Program-made: the position numbers and the translations under genes
The notes under the pieces: model-generated
The model's input: only the letters and a program-made list of their open reading frames with translations
Told to the model about the DNA's origin: nothing
The model's database searches: none
Shown: one piece after another, positions 10,116 through 20,280 of the stretch
Position numbering within the stretch: the first letter of the stretch is position 1
Layout: each line of letters opens with the position of its first letter
Assembly (NCBI GenBank): GCA_023375785.1
Contig: SZWC01019085.1
Coordinates: 22,952-54,246, forward strand
Direction: 5' to 3'
Length of the DNA stretch: 31,295 bases
From: Penium margaritaceum
Lineage: Eukaryota; Streptophyta; Zygnematophyceae; Desmidiales; Peniaceae

Positions 10116-10695
10116 TCCTTGGGTCCTACGATTACTACCAAAGTTTTGTACGGGATTACGCCCCAGTGTCAGCGCTTCTTTCCAACCTCACGAAAAAAAC
10201 AAAACGAGTGGCAGCGGGGAGACAATAAACAAGAAGCATTCACCGCTTTCCATAACGCTCTCACCTTGGCACCAACCCTACAATAAGTCGATTCAATGGT
10301 CAGTTAGATCATGGCTACGGATGCCTTCAACCGAGCCATTTGTGAGGTTCTCTTGCAAGATCATGACAACGGAGACCGAAAATCAACTAAATCGTAAGTT
10401 GCACATACTGAAAATCAACTACGCCGTACATGAGAAGGAAATTTTGGTAATTGTACACGCATTTAAGACATGGCGGTGCTACCTTGAATGCCGTCAATGC
10501 ATCATACGCACCGACCATCATGCACTAAAATATTTGAAGACGTAGTCAAACCTCAGTTGACGTCAAACCCAAGTTGATGGAGTTCCTTGAATCCAGGTTG
10601 GACTATGATATTGAGTATCGGCCGGGAAAACCCAACTAAGCAGACACACTCAGCCGCCGATCACACTTGATGGCTGAGGCAGCGAGACTTAAACT
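10115..10695 (+). pseudogene. pol: RNase H of copy C, decayed
   Basis: After the RT-RNase H connection (tVLYGITPQCQRFFP, QNEWQRGDNKQEAFTAFHNA) comes the RNase H proper from about 10310: ATDAFNRAICEVLLQD in a broken frame, then NYAVHEKEILVIVHAFKTWR and CIIRTDHHALKYL. The last, at 10500-10540, carries the TDHHALK motif typical of Ty3/gypsy RNase H. It ends around 10690 with LMAEAARL-like sequence. Confidence 0.87.
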
Positions 10696-10699
10696 ACTG

Positions 10700-11430
10700 C
10701 AAGATCTGTATCTCAAGCAGTTGTTCACAAGTGGCTACGAACGGCATGGTGGATACGACAATGCCAAGTTCTTGTACGACACACCCTATTGGCAGTGACC
10801 ATTCACGTGCCAAATGGTCGTTCCTTTGAACGACGAACGCTACCCCATGTTGCTTCAGAATAAAGTGAGACATTTTAGAAAACATGTTGAAAACATGTCG
10901 ACATGTTTTCTAAAATTTCTCACTTTATTATGACAACGACCATTGACAACGCTGAAGCAATAACACAATTATTTCTCAACAACATCTTTTAGATACATGG
11001 CATGTCCAGAATCATCACAAACAACAGAGACGATCGATTTACTAGCCGTTCTTGGCGCAAACTGGTGAATCATTACAGTAATCGGATCCCGCTTTCAACG
11101 GCATGCAACCCTCAAACCAACAGCCACATCTCGCGGACCAATCAGATGCTCGAACAACTTCTCCAAACATTATTCAAACCACACAGGATGTGTTGGGCAA
11201 CAAAACTCTTGACCTCCAAAATCGCATAGAACTCGGCTGTATCCACCGCAACGCGTAAATTTCTGTCCAAATTGGCAAACTTCCCGCCACACCATCCGGA
11301 CTTCACAACCAGAGGAACATTCCTGTGGTTAATGCCAAAAGCTGTAACTTCTCCACCATCTAGGATGAAAGACGACAAACACTAGCGTAGATACAAACCG
11401 TGATGAGCAAGCAGCAGACCAACATCACAG
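10700..11430 (+). pseudogene. pol: Integrase of copy C with N-terminal core deletion
   Basis: The start of integrase (VTIHVPNGRSFE, 10797-10835) runs to about 10858. A hairpin follows, and reading resumes at FSKISHFIMTTT (10905 on), so about 300 bases that hold the HHCC region and first catalytic Asp in other copies are missing. The second catalytic motif survives as IITNNRDDRFTS (11008-11045; family form TSDRD). The next block, STACNPQTNSHISRTNQMLE, lacks the catalytic Glu of the family form QT..QTER. The end, FPPHHPDF and TRGTFLWLMPK, is read in shifted frames. Confidence 0.85.
10859..10929. repeat. Inverted repeat (29-bp arms) at an integrase deletion breakpoint
   Basis: Arms 10859-10887 and 10901-10929 pair over 29 bp with one mismatch, around a 13-base loop. 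The inner gaaaacatgtcgacatgtttt is itself a palindrome. The right arm is authentic integrase sense sequence (FSKISHFI, conserved in all copies). The left arm is an antisense copy of the same bases placed where about 300 bp of integrase are missing. Confidence 0.95.
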
Positions 11431-11900
11431 TGACATTGTGTTTGCCGTTGGCGACAACGTTCTCCTAAGTTCGACAAACATCAAACTTTGTAGAGCCGAC
11501 TGTTTGAAGCTGAAACCTTGATGGTTGGGATCATTTGAGATCGAGCGCATGCAGATCTTTGTGGTAACACTCATCAAACTTCCCAACACTGTACAAGTTC
11601 ACCCAGTGTTCCATATAAGCAGACTCAAGCACTAGCGGGACCCCGTGAAGAACTTCCATGGCACGGATGTTCCTCCTCCTCTTCTTGTACAAGTGCACGA
11701 GGACACAGAGTATGCCATCAATGACATTTTGGGCCATCGAGAACATGGTTAGGGGAAAGAACGCCTTTTCAAGTGGCATGGCTATGACGATGCGCAAAAC
11801 AGTTGGGAACCCTATGACAACCTCCGCGATGTCGATCATCTGATCGACGGATACTACCACTGTCACTGAGGCACACATGTACTCGCATCGGGACGTCGCG
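11430..11900 (+). pseudogene. pol: Integrase C-terminus and chromodomain of copy C
   Basis: The stretch VFAVGDNVLLSS (from about 11440) is the integrase GPY-like region, followed by LGSFEIERMQIFVVTLIKLP and FHISRLKH. The chromodomain at 11695-11860 reads EDTEYAINDILGHREHG, one stop, then LFKWHGYDDAQNSWEPYDN and LRDVDHLIDGYY. Chromodomains of this class are thought to direct integration to modified histones in heterochromatin. Its place at the end of integrase identifies the family as a chromovirus. Confidence 0.9.
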
Positions 11901-11903
11901 GGT

Positions 11904-11917
11904 AAAGGGGGGGGGGG
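11904..11917 (+). promoter_or_regulatory. Polypurine tract of copy C
   Basis: AAA followed by eleven G lies three bases before the LTR start TGTTACGTACC. The polypurine tract primes plus-strand DNA synthesis during reverse transcription. Copies DE and F have purine tracts at the same place. Confidence 0.85.
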
Positions 11918-11920
11918 TTG

Positions 11921-12321
11921 TGTTACGTACCAAACGTACAAAAGTCCCTAGTCTTTTGGAGCATGCATTTCATTGCACAAATAGCCCACCGTGCAACGAG
12001 ACCTCGATTTTCACTCCGATGGTCGAGGGTACTTCGGCCAACTACCCTTGCCCCTTGACAATCCTTCTCGCATTTTCTCAAAACTTTGACCACTTTCAAA
12101 TATCAATGACATATGTGTCACAAAGTTTTGGTTGACTCCTCAACGCATCAACAAACATGGAGATTTATAAAGATGCATCTCACATCTTTGCCATCAATCT
12201 TCAGAGCTCCCCGATTACTCGACGGAGATACTGAATCTAACCACTCACGAAGCGACTCCACATGCATCGTCTGACAATCGGATCCACGACCCGGACTTCG
12301 TGTCATTTGTAACTCAAAACT
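11921..12321 (+). repeat. 3' LTR of copy C, 3' end missing
   Basis: It begins TGTTACGTACCAAACGTAC next to the polypurine tract and aligns base for base with the 3' LTRs of DE and F (landmarks cctcgattttcactccgatgg, gatttataaagatgcatctc, gcgactccacatgc). It runs to catttgtaactcaaaactt and stops at 12321, where the end of the oppositely oriented DE LTR begins. The final ~130 bases of a full LTR are absent. Confidence 0.9.
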
Positions 12322-12876
12322 TGTCGTTTTGCCAAACGGAGCTAGATGGTGAACATGAAGAAGTTGCGAGGTAGAAAAGGATACAGAATTTGGGAAACTT
12401 GAGCAATTCATGATAAGCAGTGAGTGTGCTTTGATGACAAGTGTCAAAATGTTCAAGCGCATCTACATACGTGTCGAGTTACGAATGAGACATAGTTGGG
12501 GTTGTTTGGTTGATTGTCGAGTGGCGCGTGTGGAGTCGCGTCGTGCGTGGTTGAATTCTAGAAGCTCCGCCGAGAGGTCGGGGGGGCTTCGAGGACTGAC
12601 GGTGAAGATACGAGATGCATCTTTATGAATCCAGATTTCACTTGGTGTGTCAAGAAGTTGACCAAAAAGTCGTGATACTTCTGTCCTAGATTTTGTTAGA
12701 GTGGTCAAGGTTGTCTGAAGGTTTGGGAAGATTTACTGGAGTTGGGGGTAGTTTGCCGGTTTTCCCTTGACCGTCGGAGTGGATATCAATGTCATGCAAC
12801 GCGATGGGCTGTTTGTGTAGTAACAAAAATGCCCACTCGGAAAGATTAGGGACTCGTGTACGTCTGGTACGTAACA
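12322..12876 (-). repeat. Complete 3' LTR of copy DE (555 bp)
   Basis: On the minus strand it starts TGTTACGTACCAGACGTAC at 12876 and ends tttggcaaaacgaca at 12322, giving the TG...CA ends expected of an LTR. It is the longest LTR in the window. The 3' LTR of F is about 494 bp owing to short internal deletions. An aagatgcatct block just inside the middle lies downstream of a TATA-like tcataaag/tttataaag element shared by all LTRs. Confidence 0.92.
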
Positions 12877-12890
12877 CTTCCTTCCCTTTT
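12877..12890 (-). promoter_or_regulatory. Polypurine tract of copy DE
   Basis: The minus strand reads aaaagggaaggaag directly before the LTR start TGTTAC. Together with the tracts of C and F this fixes the 3' LTR boundary. Confidence 0.87.
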
Positions 12891-13380
12891 AGCCGCAACG
12901 TCCCGGTGCGCATGCAAATGTGGCCGGTGAGGATGGTCATAGCCATCGATGAGATGATCGACGTCTTGGAGGTTGTTGTAGAATTCCAAGCTGTTGTGCA
13001 CGGGGTCGTAGCCACACCACTTGTCAAGATGTTTTGTTGTCTTGCCACGTTGTTGATGGCCGAGGATGTCCTCAATGACGTGTTTTGTGTCCTCGTCCAC
13101 TTGAACAGGAGGAGGGGGATAGACATCCCTGTGGGGGATGTTCTCTCATGGGTCTTGGTAGTGCTTGAGTCGACTCATATGGAACACCACATGAACTTAC
13201 ATAATGTTGGGGAGTTTGAGTCGCGCAACCATGGGGATTTGCATGCGCTCCATCTCAAATGGTCCCAACAATCAAGGTTTATGCTTCAAACAGCCGACTC
13301 TACGAATCTTGATGTTGTCCTCACTGATGACGACTTTGTTGCCAATGACAAAAATGTTGACGACACAATGTCGGTCAAGT
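12891..13380 (-). pseudogene. pol: Integrase C-terminus and chromodomain of copy DE
   Basis: On the minus strand the GPY-like region (FVIGNKVV..., LGPFEMERMQIPMVARLKLP) is followed by FHMSRLKHY and the chromodomain at about 13100-12935: VDEDTKHVIEDILGHQQRGK, KWCGYDPVHNSLEFYNNLQD, VDHLIDGYDH. The last 84 codons of this frame are open up to the polypurine tract and even into the LTR. Substitutions such as Glu/Tyr to Lys/His at the chromodomain start suggest loss of the aromatic cage. Confidence 0.9.
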
Positions 13381-14260
13381 GCTCACTTCATTGCTGCTTC
13401 CATCTTCACGAAGGTGTACCATGTTTCCTCCCATATGGTGGTTAAGTCTCGGTGTTGGAAATCAACCATAGGAATGTTGCTTTGACTCTTGATTTTAGCT
13501 TGTGTGGCGGGAAGCATGCCATACACCACTTCAAATGGATTTTTACCCATTGCGGTGGACACTGTCGAATTACATGTAATATTGGCGGATAATAGTTTTT
13601 GTGCCCAAGCCGTCCTATGGGGTTCATATAATTTTTGGAGCAGTTGCTCAAGTATCTCATTGGCTTGCTCGGTTTCTTTGTTGGCTTGCAGGTGATGCAT
13701 TGTTGAAAGTTGAATTGTGCTATTGTAGCGCGTCATGAGTTCACACAAAAAAACGAGCGACTAATTGACCATCTCTGTCGCTTGTGATGGTTCTTGGCAC
13801 ACCATGTAGCCGCACGATGTTGTTTAGAAACAGTCGTGATGTTCCTTTGGCGGTGACATTGGTTGTTGTCGGGATGAAATGGTACATTTTGGAAAACCTG
13901 TTGACAACCACGAGTACGGTGTCATATTCCTCGACTGTGACTAGTAATCTAGTGACGAAGTCCTTAAAGATGTCATTCCACAGTTCCTTTGGAGTAGGGA
14001 GCGGTTGCAGAAGTCTGGGTGGCCGCGTGTGGTGGGATTCATACCGCTGACATGTGTTGTGGGATTTGTAAAAGTTGGCCATGTTGGATTGTTTCTCGTC
14101 CCTCCAATAGATCTTCGTCGGCTTCTTTGGGGTCTTGGCCTCTCTAAAGTGTCCACCTGGACCTTTGTCGTGGCATTCTTTGAGCAACATACGACAAAGT
14201 TCGTCGTTGAGGGGAACGACTACGTTGCGAGTAAACTGCCATTGCCAATAGGGTGCAACG
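13380..14260 (-). pseudogene. pol: Integrase catalytic core of copy DE, nearly complete but frameshifted
   Basis: This is the best integrase in the window. A 149-codon minus-strand frame from 14190 has the zinc region (KECHDKGPGGHFRE...NTCQRYES), the first catalytic Asp (NDIFKDFVTRLL), FSKMYHFIPTTTNVTAKG, and the second Asp in TITSDRDGQ. After a frameshift near 13745 a second frame (13748-13383) contains the catalytic Glu in ANKETEQANEILEQLL and ends KSQSNIPMVDFQHRDL. All three D-D-E residues are visible, but they are not in one frame. Confidence 0.92.
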
Positions 14261-14765
14261 TACCAGAATTTTACCTTGTTTTATCCACCATGCTCGTCGT
14301 AGCCTCGTGTGAATAGCCACTCAAGGTACGGATCTCGTGGTAGTTGTGGCGTTGCCACTTTAGCCATTAAATCTGGTCGACAGCTGAGTGCATCGGCTGG
14401 ATTGATTTTGTCTGGATGATACCCAATGTCTTAGTTGAACCTGGATTTGAGGAACTCCATCCATCAGGTTTGACGTTGACTAAGGTTCAGCTGCGCCTTA
14501 AGATATTGTACCGCACGGTGGTCGGTGCATAAGATGCACTGGTGGCACTCTAGATAACACCACCGTGTCTTAAATGCATGTATGACCGCCAGTATTTCTT
14601 TCCCGTGTACGGCGTAATTTTGTTCCATAGCTTTTGAGACATGTATGCAAACGGTTGCTTGCCGTTGTCGTGGTCTTGCACGAGGACTGTGCCGATGGCT
14701 TGGTCTGAAGCCTTTATAGCCCGGTTGATTGATAGCCCAACAAGCTTTGGCTCAATATTCAGCCC
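14260..14765 (-). pseudogene. pol: RNase H of copy DE, fused to the RT start after RT deletion
   Basis: A minus-strand frame from 14786 begins MRNHKLTGLN, the equivalent of SDHKPTEV/NHKLTELK at the very start of RT in A and F. It then jumps at once to RNase H: INRAIKASDQAIGTVLVQDH and KQPFAYMSQKL. The whole RT domain (about 0.9 kb in A and B) is therefore deleted at about 14755. The RNase H continues to about 14300 with frame changes. Confidence 0.85.
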
Positions 14766-15500
14766 GGTCAGCTTGTGATTTCTCATCCAATAAGCTCCTC
14801 AAACCATAGGTCTGATCCCTGGCTTCAGTTCAGTGCGATGGTCGATGTCTCGTTGAGGTGGTAGGGTTCTCGGGAGTTTTTCAAGGAAGACGATCACAAA
14901 CTCTTGGATGAGTGGTGTGAACTCTTTGGGTACCATCACAAGCTTTATTGACACCGACAAGGCTCATGAGGCCGATGAAGACGATGAGTCAGGTACTGCT
15001 ACTTTCGCTTCTTCAATCGGCTCAAGGTGCATGAGCCACGCACAAGCTCCTCCTCATATGTAGTGTTTGGCCACGTTGAGCGATATCAACTGCGCAGGTT
15101 ATCGCTTCTCAGCTATCGCGGCTTCCTTTGGTGCTTCCACCTTTGCTAATTTCACTGCCTTCATCCATCACGCATGTACTGTTTTTCGCGTGGCGATGTC
15201 CATTTCCATTTGGTATCACCGTTGTTCTAATCAATGTGTAAATTCTACCAGTACAAGAAATCTCGTAACATGATTTTGTGTTCACTCATTGGACATGACC
15301 TCCAAACCGTTACATCCCATAGATCACCCACTTGTAGTTATAGTGGTCTTCGGAGTCGCTGCATATACAATCCCCCGTTGACGGCTTTTCCTTCAAACAC
15401 CCCTGGTTTGGTCTACAAGCCTAGCATGGAAACCATGTCGTTGCTTGAAAATTTGTGAGAAGCTCCTCCATGCAATATTGGCGGTACCGTTTTGTGACTC
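14765..15500 (-). pseudogene. Protease and linker of copy DE, decayed
   Basis: On the minus strand the active-site segment ILHGGASHKFSSNDMVSM has HGG at 15464-15472, aligned with DGG of A and C. It continues GVFEGKAVNGG and, near 15300-15250, SCPMSEHKIM, as in the other copies. Near 15060-14940 comes the Ala/Glu-rich linker before the RT start. Stops and indels break the domain. Confidence 0.68.
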
Positions 15501-15766
15501 TTGCATTTGCGAAGCTGGACTTTTAGCAATATTACCGGTTGGTCATCCTCGTATCCCTCATCAAACTTCGCGATGTCGGGAACCTTGTGCAGTGTCTTAG
15601 ACTGCTTTGATGGGTGATCATTTGGCGTAGATTACTGAGTGGGGAGAAGAGTTGCGCCTTTCACTCCTGTCCTTTGTCATTTTCCGACTTATTTTTCTAC
15701 AACTTCTCCCCCTATTTGGTTTGCTACTTGCTTTGATAGTTGCAAGCAATGTGCGCACTGTTTCCA
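15500..15766 (-). pseudogene. gag: gag of copy DE, downstream half (after the insertion)
   Basis: On the minus strand, immediately after the insertion, the zinc knuckle resumes as CGNSAHIACNYQSK, so the TIR element split the knuckle codons. The basic tail (CRKISRKMTKDRSERR) follows and then the approach to protease. The last knuckle ligand is Tyr instead of Cys, a G-to-A change. Confidence 0.82.
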
Positions 15767-15767
15767 C
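15758..15767. other. Target-site duplication, left copy
   Basis: CTGTTTCCAC here matches CTGTTTCCAT at 20313-20322. Nine bases are identical and the tenth differs by a C/T transition. In copy B, which lacks the insertion, the corresponding site occurs once (about 6405-6415). Confidence 0.82.
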
Positions 15768-15799
15768 ATTTATGCCCAATCACCCCAAATCAATACACT
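15768..15799 (+). repeat. Left terminal inverted repeat
   Basis: It starts atttatgcccaatcacccc and ends aatacact. Against the reverse complement of 20281-20312, 23 of 32 positions match without gaps, including aatca and the inner aatacact. Confidence 0.8.
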
Positions 15800-16204
15800 T
15801 GCCAGTGTGTGTACAAGAGAAGAGCATGTGGTGAGGACCCTTCCGGGAAACAAATCTAAAACGTGGAAAATGTTTCTAGGAAATAACTTGTTACAGTCAA
15901 GATCACACACAACCATGTGCACATCAACACTTGAATTTCCATGATCTTTCTTTACAGCTGGGTTCATTGGAGATATCACCAAAAAAAATCCCACGTAAAT
16001 AATTTCTGAAAACTGCTTAATCATGTCCTTGCTTCTAATGAGATATGCATTGTACACATTTTATGTTTTGTGCTGTTTTTGTAGAACCGAATCCGTACCT
16101 ATATTGTACTAAATTCTAGACATGCGTAACATGGAAGGTTAAGTTTTTTGCGGGACAGTCCAACGCTCAATGGGCAGGTCAATCTTCTATCCGCTTATTG
16201 TTGC

Positions 16205-19200
16205 TTGTGTCATCATCGTGGTACTACTTGAGTCCCCCCCCCCTTCCCCCCACTCAAAAGTGTATTACGGTGGTGCACTGGAGAGTGTATCTTGAGAAGA
16301 CTTCTTTTTTGGAATTGTGTATTTGGAGGGAGATGCAGACATGCTTATACACAAGTCCAGAAAACTTTCCTTCCCCCAATACACTCTCCAACAGAGTTCC
16401 CCAATACACTAGGGGGTTTTGCGTGGGAGGGGGAGGGGGGGAGTCCAGTTGGGATCTCATTATGGTGGAGTCAAAGTACACTAAACGTTTTATGTACAAC
16501 ATCATAGCTGATTACGCAGACAAAGAGAGAGAGACGTCAGATGCTTTTAGTCGACGCCTTATGAGTAATTAATGTAGATGTACACAATTCTGTTTTTTTT
16601 TCTGTCTATGAGATACACTCTCAGCTACACTCCCACAATACACTCTTCCACTTCAGGGGGGGGNNNNNNNNNNNNNNNNNNNNNNNNNNNNNNNNNNNNN
16701 NNNNNNNNNNNNNNNNNNNNNNNNNNNNNNNNNNNNNNNNNNNNNNNGGGGGGGGGGGGAGGGGAGGAGGTCCTTGTATCCAGATCCCCCATCCTAGCAG
16801 GTAGAAGTGTACTGAGGTGGTGTAGTGGACAGTGTAGATGGGGAAGCCTTCTTGTTTTAACTATTGTATTTGGAGGGATGTGCAGACTTGCCGTTACACA
16901 CGTCTGAAAAAACATTGTGCGCCCAATACACTCCCCAATACATTTCACCAATACACTAGGGGTTTCTGGGAGAGGGGGGGGAGGGGGAGGTCCAGTTGGG
17001 ATCCCATTGTGGCAGAGTTGAAGTACACTAAACTGTTTGTGTACAGCCTTACAGCTGGATACGTAGACAAACAGAGAAACGTCGGATGCTTGAAATTGGT
17101 GGTTTACGAGTACTTAATGTAGATGTACACAAGTATGCTTTTTTTTCAATCTACTAGATACACTCCCAGCTACACTCCCGCAATACACTCATGCACCTTG
17201 GGAGGGGGGATTCCTTGTATCAAGATGCCCCCCCCCTCCTCAAGCAATTCAAAGTGTATTGGGGTGGTGTATTGGAGAGTGTAGCTAGGGGAGCCTTCTT
17301 TTCTTAAGTAGTGTATTCGGAGGGAGGTATGGACCTATCCTTACACAAGTCTGAAAAAACCTCGTCCCCCAATACAATCCTCAATACACTTCCCCAATAC
17401 ACTAGGGCATTTGCAGAAAGGGGGGGGGGTCTAGTTGGGATCCCATTTTGGCGGAGTTAAAGTAGACAAAAATGTTTGTGTACAGCCTTATAGCTGGTTA
17501 CATCGACAAATAGACATCAGATACTTGTAATCGATGGCTTATGAGTAATTAATGTAGATGTACACAAGTCTGTTTTTTTCCTCCCTACCAGATACACTCC
17601 CAACTACACACCTGTAATACACTCTTCCACTTTGGGGGGGGGGGAGAGGGGGGGAGTCCTTGTATCCAGACCCCCCCCCCCCCCCCCCCCACGGGTAAAA
17701 GTGTATTGGGTTGGTGTATTGGAGAGTGTAGCTGGGGAAGCCTTCTTTTTTCAACTGGTGTGTTCGGAGGGAGGTATGGACCTGTCCTTATACAAGTCCG
17801 AAAAAAACCTCGTCCCCCCAATACACTCCCCAATACACTTCCCCAATGCACTAGGAAATTTGCCGGAGGGGAGGGGTCCAGTTGGGATTCCATTGTGGCA
17901 GAGTCAAAGTATAAAAAAATGTTTGTATACAACCTTATAGCTGGTTACGTAGACAAAGAGAGAGAGATGTCGGATTCTTGTAATCGACGGCTTATGAGTA
18001 GTTAATGTAGATGTACACAAGTATGTTTTTTTCTTGTCTACTAGATACACTCCCAGCTACACTCCCGCAATACACTTGGGAGGGGGATCCTTGTCTCTCA
18101 ATCCCCCTTCCCCCACAGGTGAAAGTGTATTGGGTTGACGTATTGGAGAGTGTAGCTGGGGAAGCCTTCATTTTTCAATTAGTGTGTTCGGAGGGAGGTA
18201 TGGACCTGCCGTTACACAAGTCCGAAAAAACCTCTTCCCCCTAATACACTCCCCAATACACTAGGGGGTTTGTGGCGGGGGTCCAGTTGGGATCCCATTG
18301 TGGCGGATTTAAAGTACACAAACAATTTTGTGTATAGCCTCATAGCTGGTTACGTAGACAATGAGAGAGACGTCAAAAAGTTGTGATCAATGGCTTATGA
18401 GTAATTAACGTAGATACATACAAGCCTGTTTTCTTCCCTGTGTATCAGATACACTCCCAGCTACACTCTCGCAATACACTCCTCCACTTCGCGGGAGGGG
18501 GGGGGGAGGGGGTCCTTGTATCCAGATCCCCCCCTCCCCCCACAGGTACAAGTGTATTGGGTCATTGTATTGGAGAGTGTAGATAGGGAAGCCTTCTTTT
18601 TTTAACTAGAGTATTTGTGAGGGAGATGCGGACCTGCCGTTACACAAGTTGAAAAAAAACTCTTCCCCCTAATACACTTCCCAATACACTTCCCCAATAC
18701 ACTAGGGGGTTTGCGGAGAGGGGGAGGGGGAGGTCCAGTTGGGATCCCATTGTGACGGAGTTGAAGTACACTAAACTGTTTGTGTACAGCCTTACGTAGA
18801 AAAAGAAAGAGGCGTCGGATGCTTGAAATGGATGGCTTACAAGTACTTAATGTAGATGTACACAAGTATGTTTATTTCTTTCTACCAGATCTGCTCCTAA
18901 CTACACTCCCGCAATACACTCCTCCACTTTGGGAGGGGGGGGTCCTTGTATCTAGATCCCTCCCTCCCCCCCTCCCCCCCCCCCCCCCCCCCGTAGTTAA
19001 AATTATGTTGGGATGGTGTATTGGAGAGTGTAGTTGGAAGAGCCTTCTATTTTATACTAGTGTATTTGGAGGGAGGTACCGACCTTCCGCTATACCAGTC
19101 TGAAAAGATCTCGTCCCCCTAATACACTCCCCAATACACATCCCCAATACACTTGGGGGTTTGCGGGGGGGAGGGGGTTCCACTTGGGATTCCATTGTGG

Positions 19201-19960
19201 CGGAGTCAAAGTACACTATACTGTTTGTGTACAACCTCATAGCTGGTTACATAGACAAAGAGAGAGAAATCAGATGCTTAAAATTGACGGTTTCTGAGTA
19301 CTTAATTTATATGTACACAAGATACACTCCTACAATACAGTCATCCACTTCGGGAGGGGGAGGTCCTTGTATCCAGATCCATCTCCATAAGCTAAAAAGT
19401 GTCTTGGGTGGTGTACAAGAGAGTGTACCTGGGGGGAGCCTTATTTTTTTAACTAGTGTATTCAAAGGGAGGCACGGACTTGCCGTTACACTAGTCCGAT
19501 AAAACCTCTTCCCCCCAAATACTCCCCAATACACTTCCCCAATACACCAGGAGGTTTGCGGGGGGGAAGGGGGATCTGGTTGGGATCCCATTGTGGTGGA
19601 ATAGAAGTACACAACTCTTTGTGTACAACCTTATAGTTGGTTGCGTAGACAAAGTGGGAGACGTCGGATGCTTGAAACCAACGGATTAAAAGTATGAAAT
19701 GTATATGTACACAAGTCTGGTTTTTTTCTATGTACCAGCTACACTCTCTTATACACCACCCCAAGAGAGTGTAGCTGAGGGAGCCTTCTTCTTAAAACTA
19801 GTCTATTTGGAAGGTGGTGTGGACCTGCCATTGCACAAGTCCAAGAAAACCTTGTCTTCCCAATATACTCCCCAATAAACTTCCCCAATACACTAGGGGG
19901 GTTTACGGGAGGGTGTGGGGGCGGGGGGAGGGGGGGGAGGGAGAGGGCAGCATCTTCGAG
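16205..19960. repeat. Tandem array of ~8 fold-back units, ~440 bp each
   Basis: The anchor ccagttgggatcc recurs near 16443, 16991, 17430, 17877, 18281, 18733, 19179 and 19575, giving spacings of about 400-450 bp (550 across the assembly gap). Each unit contains caatacactccccaatacac blocks on one side, a run of G, tccttgtatccagat, a run of C, and then the inverted form agtgtattggnnnggtgtat, so each unit can fold on itself. The non-palindromic part includes gtgtacaaccttatagctgg and gtagacaaagagagagacgt. No coding potential was seen; long frames through G/C runs are artefacts. Confidence 0.95.
16664..16747. other. Assembly gap (84 N)
   Basis: A run of 84 undetermined bases lies between two G-runs in the first full unit of the array. 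The gap sits exactly at the G-run/C-run core that other units show, so the missing bases probably hold the spacer and C-rich arm. Confidence 0.98.
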
Positions 19961-20280
19961 CAAATGGCGACCCTAACCCTATCTGAAATTTCCCTTCATA
20001 TGGACGTTTATCAAAGGAAACAAGGCATTTGAAACACACACTTTACGTAAGAGGAATACGAAAGCAAAAACAGCCGATGCATAACTCAAGGGACATATGT
20101 AGGCTTCATAAGAGAATTCACAATGCATGATGCTTCCTTTTGAACCTCGCAAATTCAATTCAGAAACATGGACTGAACATTCTGACTCCCACTAAAGACC
20201 TTGTGTTAAAAGAAGTGAACATCTTGATGTGAGCTCCGGGGAACCATACTTGAACAGGTTGCACTATACACAGGTATCAT

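Larger units (their letters stand above)
8162..12321 (+). mobile_element. Ty3/gypsy chromovirus copy C, 5' truncated in gag and 3' truncated in LTR
   Basis: The plus strand shows gag from its middle, protease, RT, RNase H, an internally deleted integrase, a chromodomain, a polypurine tract and a partial 3' LTR. The 5' end abuts the 5' LTR of copy B head-to-head. The 3' LTR is fused to the 3' LTR of DE tail-to-tail. It is decayed by many transitions and stops. Confidence 0.92.

Noticed and set aside
12789..13445. Longest frame in the window (218 codons, plus strand) as a gene
   Set aside because: It lies antisense to the chromodomain and integrase C-terminus of copy DE, whose minus-strand translation matches the family domains. 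The plus frame has no recognisable features.
15800..16200. Transposase gene in the left flank of the TIR element
   Set aside because: Frames are short, with stops on all strands, and no catalytic motif is visible. The element appears non-autonomous.
16578..16951. Frames of about 108 codons across the N gap on both strands
   Set aside because: They exist only because N codons are treated as open and because G/C runs give poly-Gly/Pro. The surrounding repeat units show no conserved frame.
17585..18005. Pro/Gly-rich frames in the satellite array as secreted or structural proteins
   Set aside because: Frames shift between units with homopolymer length and are not conserved. They are products of the tandem repeat.
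16205..19960. CRISPR-like array
   Set aside because: Units are ~440 bp with near-identical interiors, not short repeats separated by unique spacers, and the context is a eukaryotic transposon.
19965..19985. accctaaccctat as telomere-like repeat
   Set aside because: Only about one and a half units are present, so it is a chance match and not an interstitial telomeric tract.
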